Positions 29,910 through 38,089 of a stretch of 38,089 nucleotides of DNA are shown here, piece by piece (within the stretch, counting starts at the first letter, position 1; every line of letters begins with the position of its first letter). The notes under the pieces are model-generated. The model made no database searches. It saw only the letters and a program-made list of their open reading frames with translations, and was not told the DNA's origin. The stretch comes from Reticulitermes lucifugus. Lineage: Eukaryota > Arthropoda > Insecta > Blattodea > Rhinotermitidae. The stretch is from positions 21,038 through 59,126 of the forward strand of contig JAKCWW010000282.1 of NCBI GenBank assembly GCA_026260175.1. Reading direction: 5' to 3'. A program made the translations under genes and the position numbers.

Positions 29910-31930
29910 ACAAACAGTTCTAACTTGAGAACTTGACAGTCATACGTACACTCAAGGAATAACTTTCCTTCTAGGAACCAAAAAGCCCACTGCCCTTTTC
30001 ACATGAGCACATTTCTAGTCCCTGTTTTACGTCAGGTGAATGCAGGCAACATCTTCGCACACTGATTTTAAGATCCATTTTGGAGGTCGTTTTAATTAAA
30101 CCAAAGATCCAGTGGACTTTTTTTACTGCCCACTTCTTGACTCAACGGCGAACATATATACGAGTGTAATAATTTCCGGGTAGAGATAAAGGTAAATTAG
30201 AGACACTGCCATCTCTATTTTTGTAATTGAGTTTCAAATTGCAAAAACTAAAGATATATTGGAATAAGCCCTAACGGTATCTTGGCACGATTTTAATTTC
30301 ATGTGCAGTTCTTACTACTAAAAACCCTTGTTATTACTCTGTATATTAAATAGAGGAGGGGAACTGTTATTGAGGGGAGAACTCATTGCAATGGTGTGTC
30401 CTGGGATGAACAATCTACGCTTTGTGGAGGCGTTGATTGGCAAGGGCGTGTCACATCCCTAGGGATGCTAGAGAGAGAGAGAGAGTGAAAGGAAAGCGAC
30501 TGAGATGGATGACCGAGGGAATAGTGAATGACTTTTCCTCCGCTGCAGCTTCCGTGTTATTGCAGTGGTCTCCAGACACTGCATAAAGTACAGGGTAGTG
30601 AACCCAACCAGACCTACAGTAAGCACACATTTTCTGAAAACAAATGGGGACCAATGGGCCAGCCTGTGTTACAAAATGAGACAGAAGTTTGTTCGGCTGA
30701 ACAGATGGTCACCGTGGGTCCACAAACATTAGCAATAATTCTCAATTATTCAGCATAAAATAATGTTGATTTTGATAAATCCTGGCATTAAAGTAAGAAT
30801 ATAAATTAATTGTATTTGGAAATGGGGTTCTGAGAAGAATATTTCGACTTAAGAAGGAAGAAGACACAAAGAATACATCACTCAACACAAGCGGTGTCAC
30901 GACCATTCAAACCCAGTTTCTCCCAAATATAATTCAGAAGAAACCTTACCTCGCTCGGTGGTTATATGGTAACGATATTTTTCTTATTCCGTCCAGGAAA
31001 ATTAAGTATATGAAGCCAAATAACTTCAGTAGTTGTTAGAGTGTAATTACATACAATAGCACTACGGTAGGCGTACAGAACTTACTTTAAAGTTTTGTCG
31101 TGCACCAGTGCTCAAGTAATCACCAAGACATGGATTTTCTGTGTACGTTTAATGGTGTACTGTTAGGACGTACTGCGGGAAGCGTAACATTAGGGCTATC
31201 AAGTATATCGTACATGTTAATGTTTTACGTATAGCTAACATCGAGTATAAGAACCAAACATTTTTGCAATCAGTACACAGTTTATTGAAAAGCTCCACAC
31301 ATTCGAAGTGAAACAAAACAAGTGACACTGTCGGTATTTGTCCATTCTCTTTCAACGTCGCAAATATCTGTCTCTCTTACTATCTGACAGGTTTATATCT
31401 CTTTCAATGTATCTAGTACTTGACGAAAGGAACGCGTATAAAATTTTTTATTGTTTCTGAAAATCGTGGAATGGAAAACGACATGCTGACGAGAGTATCA
31501 TGAACAATCGGTAAACACTAGCGCCATGTCGAAAATGTCGACATCACAAACATGTACTACCTCTATATGCATATAAGGTCTATTGTGGGGCAAACATGTA
31601 GCGATCACATCGACGACATGCAAGCACACTTTACATCCACTCCACGACAACAACTGGGGCGTATGAGGCAGCAGGCGAATTGTTCTTCCTTCTCAAAGGA
31701 AATAAATACTGCCACGTTTTCCACAAAGGGAAAATAATTTCATCAGACTTCTGTTAGAGTCCACTGAATTGTCTGTTTATATTTAATGGACTATTTTCAA
31801 TCGATATTTACAGCGAACTCAAAGTGGGAAGTCGTGACCGTCCGATCGTCCCGAGCATATTATTAATAAATAATTTATATTGGATTTGTTACGCGGGAGA
31901 GGGGGGTATACACTAAAATATATCGATATA
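29910..31930. other. No gene seen
   Basis: A short AG tandem lies at about 30469-30486. The frames at 30451-30758 and 31552-31737 carry no recognisable motif. Confidence 0.5.
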
Positions 31931-31934
31931 AATA

Positions 31935-32115
31935 CGTCACTGAACGTAGCCATCCAGTGGATAACTTTCCTGCTATATACTCCGGAAATCCTGGTTTGAA
32001 ATCTCGGCTCGGAGACCCACTATCTCGACTGAGGTGTTTCGTAATTTCCCCTCAGTTTCAGTGTTTCAAGTTACGCCACGACATACTGCTTTTAAACCCG
32101 GTTTAATTCATTCTC
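31935..32115 (+). mobile_element. tRNA-like SINE-type repeat, third family
   Basis: GTAGCCATCCAGTGGATAAC resembles box A. ATCCTGGTTTGAAATCTCGG resembles box B, with GGAGACCCACTATCTCGACTGAGG after it. The order matches the decayed copy at 9650-9870. Open frames here are short and treated as chance. Confidence 0.5.
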
Positions 32116-33865
32116 TACGTATCATCCCATCATTCAACGCTTATGGATGTAGCCTCAAACACTAAAATTTTTATTAAACAAACATTAATCAGTAAAGAAA
32201 AAGAAAAATTTATTTTTGTAGTTATTGATCGTCTACATGAAGACATTATAGAACATTTTAGAATTTCTGTAAATTACGCATTCTGAAAGACAATGATATA
32301 GACCTAGACGTAGTCACTTTAACCGATGTCTGATACGGTGTAAAAAGTTATTATTATTATTGAAAAGCATACTTGTAAGCATACATCTAATTTGAGAAGC
32401 TCCACATATACATATACTTGATGGCCACTTTGTCACTACACTCTATGCGGCTGCAAGGATTCTCACCATTTGCGGGGCGCTGAAAATTCTGGTTCAATTT
32501 CAGATTTTGTGTTACATTCGCCATCCTTTACAGTATATTTCAGCCAGTCATCAATAGGTCGGTTGTCAACTTTGTAAAATTTCACTTGTACCGCACACTT
32601 ACAGTTTACAACTCAGTCGTCAAATTTACGTACAGGGATGCATCGCTTTCAGTCAGGTGTTTTAGTGGGATGAAGTGATAGGAATTACACAGACGATTAT
32701 AACGACATCTTAACATTTCACTGAAAAACTAATATCTTTATTTACCACCGTGCCTCTATTTGGTCTCTGCTCGTGATAACACAGTAGAATATTGTACACA
32801 GCCTGCTGATTTATGATATAAGCTACTGCTTTTTACACGTAACAGTATTCAATAGTTCTCGGATCAATTCCTCATAACGTTGCGATAGATTACTTCAGTA
32901 ATGGCGGCTAAATCATAGGGTAACTTTTCTTTATATTGCTTCGTAAAGAAAAACTCTTGTTGGCCAATATTTAAACTTGGTTACTAGGCAATCACGTTAC
33001 CAGTCACAACATATAAGTTTTGGAGTGGGTTTTAACTCACATCTGAAATTCAATTGTTTTTGCTATGCAAAGAACTGAACAATTTTGTTGCGGCTTGCAA
33101 ATTTGCACCACATACATGTATAGAAAGTAACTAAAATTGGTTGTCGCTAATCCACTTGTATTATTTCTATAAATAGCCTGTTATATTGTGAAATATATTT
33201 TGTATGGAAATTCTTTAGCAGTAACTATTGGGAATTTATTTGATAGCTGAACGCAGAAAACGGCAACCTGATCGCCCTTTACATGAGTCACACACCGCCA
33301 GTCTTGTCGCCACTCATACGGTTAGCCTATATTGCATCATTTCACTGCGATCTTATGATCCACGAACGCAGTGGAGTTTTATATGCAGTGTGTGACAGGT
33401 TCGTGAATATACGTACAGTGCAAAAGAGTGGCTATTTATTGTGACTTAAATTGTTGTTTTTGTTTGTGAATACGCAATAAAGTGTAATACAGAGGATTCG
33501 TATAGTGCAAACCTACAGGCACTCCTCGTCTTAAGCAGTAGTTACATTCCATGCGATCCGGCGCAAGTCAAATTTTGCGCAAGTCGGAATTGAGCATATA
33601 TGTGGTGTACTATATATACAAGGGACTCCAGTTGAAATTAAACCTCCGACACACTGAAATCCGATCCGCCTGTGTTATCGCACAGCACTATTCGCTCTCC
33701 ACCTTCCTCTCAATGCGCTTTCATTCCCTCAATGAATAGTTCGGTGCGCGTTTCAAAGATGTTATTGTTATGTACATTTATCTTTCTTTCTTAGTGTTAA
33801 CCTCTTTGTACATATCTTGTAGGTGTAGAGGTTATTGTTGAACATTATCACATTCAGTGACACAC
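32116..33865. other. No gene seen
   Basis: AT-rich sequence. The block near 33500-33600, with GGCGCAAGTC and GCGCAAGTCGG as a near-direct repeat, may be repeat-derived but is unassigned. Confidence 0.45.
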
Positions 33866-33870
33866 ACACA

Positions 33871-34050
33871 CATACATTCGGTAGGACATGTCTGGAAAAG
33901 GGATCGGCGCGTCGCAGAGACCTTTGCCTGAAAATACACAACACTCGCAAGAGACAGACATCCATGCCCCCGGCGGGATTCGAAGCTGCAATCCCAGCAA
34001 GCGAGCGGCCGCAGACCCACACCTTCGACCGCGCGACCACTGGAATCGGC
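33871..34050 (-). mobile_element. tRNA-derived SINE, missing its 3' part
   Basis: On the minus strand the head GCCGATTCCAGTGGTCGCG, a changed box B (GCTTCGAATCCCGCC) and the first half of the body match the family. The 3' third (the TGTTGCGCCA end) is absent. The left edge runs into a short CA tandem at about 33860-33871, so the copy was cut or recombined there. Confidence 0.8.
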
Positions 34051-34080
34051 AATGTTTTAATTATTAAAATTGCTTAAGTA

Positions 34081-34135
34081 TGAAATTGTGTAACTTGACA
34101 TTGCGTAAGTAGGACAGTGTATGTAGGCAAGAAAG
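34081..34135 (+). repeat. Terminal inverted repeat, left
   Basis: Begins TGAAATTGTGTAACTTGACA and ends TAGGCAAGAAAG. All 55 positions pair with the right copy; pairing stops at both edges. Confidence 0.95.
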
Positions 34136-34416
34136 ACTAATATATGAAGTGCTGTAGCAAATTTTCGAGAGAAGTTTTCCCGCTATTTCAGTTCCTTCGA
34201 AATTAACAACACTCCGACTAGTAAACACACTTTAAACAATTGGTTGGTAGATAATCCGTGAGTAATAAACGTGTGCTGTTACATGAGAGTAAATTTGGGG
34301 TTTAATGTGCTATAAGTGCGACAAGTATAATCAGGTCAATCTTTTTTTGGACACAGAAAATTGAAGAAGGTGAATTTGACAAATTCTCGCACATCTTTTT
34401 TAAAATTTAAGCGCTG

Positions 34417-34779
34417 GTGAGAGGAAATGTTAGTTCTCCCAGCAAGATAGTACGAATGTCCATACGTCCAAAAATTCAATGGCCACCTTACGTAACATTT
34501 TTGGGCACCGAAGTATTAGTCGCTCTTTGTTTGCCTGTTCGTTCGCCCAATCTGACACCATGCGACTATTTTGTATGGAGGAGTTTGAAAGACAACAAAT
34601 GTAAGAAGAATCCACAACCACAGAAAAAACTTAAAGAATTCATCAGGCGCGCAATATCGGCAGTTTATACAGAAGAACTTCAAACAGTACGTCATAATCT
34701 ATTCACCTTTCTTGCCTACATACACTGTCCTACTTACGCAATGTCAAGTTACACAATTTCAGTCAGGTCTAAAAGCTGA
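34417..34779 (+). pseudogene. Transposase C-terminal remnant (IS630/Tc1/mariner type)
   Basis: A 120-codon open frame. Residues 25-60 include WPP, then RSPNLTPCDYFVW and RSLKDN. LKEFIRRAISAVYTEELQTV follows. In mariner-type transposases the last catalytic acid lies in a SPDLxPxD motif. Here the D of TPCDYF is kept, while the first D of SPD is N. The N-terminal DNA-binding part and first two catalytic acids are missing. The last 20 or so codons are encoded by the right inverted repeat and run past its end, so the natural stop is lost. A host function is not suggested. Confidence 0.7.
34707..34761 (-). repeat. Terminal inverted repeat, right
   Basis: Exact reverse complement of 34081-34135, ending ...TTACACAATTTCA. 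Confidence 0.95.
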
Positions 34780-34853
34780 AGGAGGTGATTTTCAACACCT
34801 ACTCTAACATGCGGTAATTTATACTATATAATACAGATTGTATGAGCGGGTTT

Positions 34854-35131
34854 GCCCGATCCCGGTGGCCGCGCGGTCTAAGGCGTAGGTCTGCAGCCGC
34901 TTGATTGCTGGGATCGCTCGTTCGAATCCCGCTGAGCGCATGGATGTTCGTCTCTTGTGTTTGTTGTATGTTGTGTAGGTAACGGCCTCTGCGACGAGCT
35001 GATCACTTGTTCAGAGGAGTCCTACCGGTTACGTGTGTGTCTAATTGTGTGTGATCTATAAACCTTAAAATGTGACGACCTACTCCCGTTTTGGGCTGTT
35101 GCGCCACAGAAAGAAGAAAGTAAAGAAGAAG
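34854..35131 (+). mobile_element. tRNA-derived SINE, full length
   Basis: The head is GCCCGATCCCGGTGGCCGCG. The box A region GCCGCGCGGTCTAAGGCG is near 34868, and box B GTTCGAATCCCGC is near 34920-34932. The body has GTTCAGAGGAGTCCTACCGG and ends GGGCTGTTGCGCCACAG, with an AAG-rich tail (about 35109-35131). Subfamily features are shared with 27476-27729. Confidence 0.92.
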
Positions 35132-36820
35132 ATCGCTTTTGTAGATTCTGTGAGTGGGTTCCATTTTCAACTGGCCATTCTTTATGCATTAAATTTAAGA
35201 TAGGCGATATATGAGTCGTCTCTTACGTCACTCACGCACTTATGTACAAGACTACTGGACGTTGTTGCCACAGTTCCGTAAACCGCTGTAAAGACGAAAA
35301 ATATTCCCCTTCTCATTTTTGAAATCGAATTAGCACCATGTGTTTGAAACTTACGATAATTAGTGCTTATTTACAATTACGAATTTAATTACGTAATGAC
35401 ATACGGTAACACGAAAATTAAGTTTCACTTTCGCATGATTTAAAAAGAACATTGTGGTGGGAACTAAATTAAGTGTGTAATATGTTTCTCCTACTTGTAA
35501 TATATGTTGTTGCTCTTCCTGTGAGTTTTTCACTATTATTTCATAATTTTCTTTCACTTCATGTGATCTACCTGCATTATTAGTTTAGCCCTAAGAGTAG
35601 GTAGGGCCCAAAAATTTATATTTAAGTTGGGCCCACAGATGTGTTAAATTGGCCCTACTCTCTAATTAGAGATCGGAACATCCCTTTCTAACAGGCTTAA
35701 CTGAGCACACGTAGGAGCCTTCCACCCATTTTACATGAAGACGAAAGAGATTTAATTTCCGAAACGATGTATCACTTTTTGTGCTTTTTGGAATACTAGG
35801 CGATGGTCAACGTCCATAAGCCAAGTTCTCCTTAATGCACGAATATCTCCGTTGTACACAAAACAAAAGAAGACTCTTCACCCGCAAAATTTATAGAGCT
35901 TACGTTTGTCGCTGTGATTTATCAGCTTCCTGATATCATTTAGCATATGGGAAACTGCATAAGCAAAGAGCACGTATTCAAATCCCTTATAATAGGCCTT
36001 GGTTCGTATGAATGATTCGCTTCGTTACATCCACCAGACTCCCATTCTCTTGCAGTCCGTGTAATTTCACTAAGAGGAAAGGGGTGTGTCCCTTTATTCT
36101 GAAATAATCCCCACGGTGTTTACTGTGCGTGATTTTTACCATCTATGGTGCAGCAGTATAAGGCGGAATGATTACCATTAGCCCGCGTGATAAGTACATA
36201 TTATGACATCCCCATTTGAACCTGTACATCCTCTTTCTCTGTAGCATGTGGGTTTCGTATAGTTCATTATTATATCTCATATCCCTTGTGACCCATAGTC
36301 TCTTATTTGTGTTCTCGTATGTTTGAGTTAAAAGCCTAATCATGTTCGTCTTCTGCTCCCACTGAGGTTGAGGTTTCCCCTCCCTACTCTAACATCTGGA
36401 AGATAAATAAGGTCTTTGCTAGTTCCATAGCAGTTTACAGGTCTGCAGCGGGAACACAGGAGCCGCAAGGTTTGCTGAATTCTCTTGAACAGCGACAGAG
36501 ACTCTCTGGGATGACCTCAAAGTATACGGAAACGTCTGGAATTGTAACATAACCGGATGTAACTGGTTCTCTAGTGTATTTCTGGGTTTCTTCTCTATTC
36601 TACTTCACGGAATATCTCAGTCATCCTTTAAAGAAAACATTGCAGAAAATGCAGCTGTGCTTTAGGGTGGGTATATAATTTATGTTGTCTGTCAGTTGTA
36701 GTAGGAGCAAGGACGGAGTGTGACAGAAAGCGCATGCGTGTAGGATAGCAATCGTCAGTGTCCTTTTGGATCGATAATATTACACCGTTGCGAGACCTAC
36801 ATGTAGACACGTTATATATG
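35132..36820. other. No gene seen
   Basis: The only structure noticed is a small inverted repeat, GAGTAGGTAGGGCCC at 35596-35610 against GGCCCTACTCTC at 35652-35663, with a second GGGCCC at 35628-35633. The rest is unremarkable. Confidence 0.45.
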
Positions 36821-36824
36821 AAAA

Positions 36825-36960
36825 ATCTGTTCCTACCTCACAGAGAGCAAAACCCGTGTCAATTACGGAGACCGATCGTGTAGTAGGAGGTATAATCTTT
36901 ATGGAAATAATCGGTATATGTTTAGGAATTTTAGAAAAAGCACAGATGTACTGAGTGGCT
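36825..36960 (+). repeat. Diverged dispersed repeat, copy 2
   Basis: TTCCTACCTCACAGAGAGCA and following sequence align by eye with 22715-22870. Low identity outside the first 20 bp. Confidence 0.35.
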
Positions 36961-37320
36961 AAAACGCAAATTCCTTAAGTATTAACAGTGCGTGAACCAC
37001 AAAGTTAACACTGGGGTTTTAAGCAGTTAATGATGAGTCACATGAAAACCATAAAAGTGCCAACAAAAATGGTCGAGACGACATTGTGTGCAAATGTACG
37101 TACAGCAGGTCGTTATAATGCGCTGTGTGTCGTATATTTGGCAATACGTTGGAAAATAACAAAGCTGTGCAGAACCTGTCTTCACTTCATTAGCTGTTAA
37201 TAATGTTAAGGGTTTCATTTGACTCACATACTAAAATGACGAATGTTTTAAGTTTACAGTCTAATTTACGTGTCATCATGAGTGACGAAAAAAAAAGAAA
37301 TTTTGTTCACAGAATTAACA
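36961..37320. other. No gene seen
   Basis: Nothing recognised. Confidence 0.5.
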
Positions 37321-37854
37321 AGAGAGGCAATGTACTTATAAACGTAATATTGAGGCACGTTAGCGAAACCATTGTTGCCATAACAAAGCAATAAGTATTA
37401 CATATTCTGGGTGTGTGTCTGTGGTCTTAGTTATCCAGCATGCAAAGCGCATGCGCCGTATTATATTGTCATCTGTAGCCTGTCTGGCTCTACCATATTT
37501 TTCCACATTATCGAATAAACGGCACGAATTTCGAAAAAAAATGATTGAATATAAAATGTGTTTTGATTTTCTCCACAACTTTTGTCTGAAGCATTTCTCA
37601 TTCTAATTAGAATTCAGCGAGGTATTATCATAAATTAACATAGGTCTTCATGTAAAGTATCCGTTATTCTTGTCAGATTTTAATGAAACTTGAATCTTCT
37701 CGGGTGTTTTCGAAAAATACTCAAATATAAAATTTCATGAACATCGGTCCAATGGGAGCGGAGTTGTTTCATGCGGACGGACTGACGGAAGGACAGACAG
37801 ACACATGACGAAGCTAATAGTCGCTTTTCGCAATTTTGCGAGCGCGCCTAAAAG
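37321..37854 (+). repeat. Long dispersed repeat, copy 2
   Basis: Second copy of the 25987-26523 repeat in the same orientation. It keeps GAGCGGAGTTGTTTCATGCGG and the GGACAGACAGACAC tract, and ends TTTTGCGAGCGCGCCTAAAA. The first copy has lost or altered parts of the 3' third. Frames over it (such as the one with VIQHAKRMRRIILSSVAC) are repeat shadows. Confidence 0.85.
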
Positions 37855-38030
37855 TGCTTGTTATACCACGCTGCATTGATGAAAACTGCTGCGTGTATTG
37901 TTCATGTTATAATTGAGATTTTTGAGGCAAACATTCAATAAGGACATCCTATTGCTATCTTCTAGGAAGTGATACGTGTCATTTGACAGGCAGTTAAAAC
38001 ATTTTAAACATGAATACAATACCTGCATTT

Positions 38031-38089
38031 GCCGATCCCAGTGGCCGTGCGGTCTAAGGCGTGGGTCTTCGGCCGCTCGCTTATTAGGA
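38031..38089 (+). mobile_element. tRNA-derived SINE, head only (cut by window end)
   Basis: GCCGATCCCAGTGGCCGTG, the box A region GGCCGTGCGGTCTAAGGCG and CGGCCGCTCGCTTATTAGGA follow the family head. The copy runs off the right edge before box B. Confidence 0.88.

Larger units (their letters stand above)
34081..34761 (+). mobile_element. Tc1/mariner-like element with perfect 55-bp inverted ends
   Basis: 34081-34135 and 34707-34761 are exact reverse complements over 55 bp. The 681-bp unit encloses a transposase remnant (34417-34779) of the IS630/Tc1/mariner type. Its size is about half of a complete mariner-type element, so it is a deletion derivative. The left flank ends in TA, the expected duplication for this superfamily, but the right flank begins GT, so the duplication is not confirmed. 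Perfect ends around a decayed interior suggest recent mobilisation by a partner transposase, or conversion between the ends. Confidence 0.75.

Noticed and set aside
33540..33600. Promoter or regulatory element from the repeated GCGCAAGTC
   Set aside because: Only two near copies; no transcript, TATA box or downstream frame supports it.

Overview
This window looks like non-coding, repeat-rich nuclear DNA from a large, AT-rich animal genome, most likely an insect. I see no bacterial gene organisation, no operons and no convincing host exon. Decayed transposable elements of several classes make up nearly everything recognisable. From memory, unchecked, several of the repeat-encoded peptide fragments resemble ones common in cockroach and termite assemblies, so Blattodea is my best guess at modest confidence. 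A 50-N gap inside a CA microsatellite shows this is a draft assembly.

Layout. The left edge (1-67) is the 3' end of an RTE-like LINE. Three more truncated fragments of that family lie on the minus strand at about 10.0, 12.3 and 14.8 kb. A tRNA-derived SINE family, with a class II tRNA-like head and a body of about 250 bp, occurs at 385-636, 8054-8184, 27476-27729, 28633-28890, 33871-34050, 34854-35131 and 38031-38089. Two of these copies keep recognisable target-site duplications. Other tRNA-like repeat heads lie near 6.3, 9.7, 14.0, 19.5, 22.3, 23.1-23.4 and 32.0 kb. A mariner-type transposase fossil occupies about 15.44-16.41 kb on the minus strand. A 681-bp Tc1/mariner-like element with perfect 55-bp inverted ends lies at 34081-34761. 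A hAT-like non-autonomous element with a near-perfect 8-bp duplication lies at 24271-24715. Two copies of one repeat of about 0.53 kb lie at 26.0 and 37.3 kb.

The most interesting signal is a group of short repeats carrying hammerhead-ribozyme-like folds. The best, at 28419-28463, has a canonical core and three closable stems. Copies at 6175-6217 and 9064-9109 keep the architecture with different but still complementary stem I sequences. Three loci (0.8-1.1, 5.5-6.3 and 8.9-9.25 kb) carry these repeats as divergent inverted pairs. Two of those have near-perfect palindromes with 3-nt centres (42-bp and 26-bp arms). This resembles terminal repeats of Penelope-like elements or hammerhead-bearing retrozymes, but I found no Penelope reverse transcriptase or GIY-YIG endonuclease here. 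Activity is inference. The parts do not form a pathway; they are independent insertions in various stages of decay.
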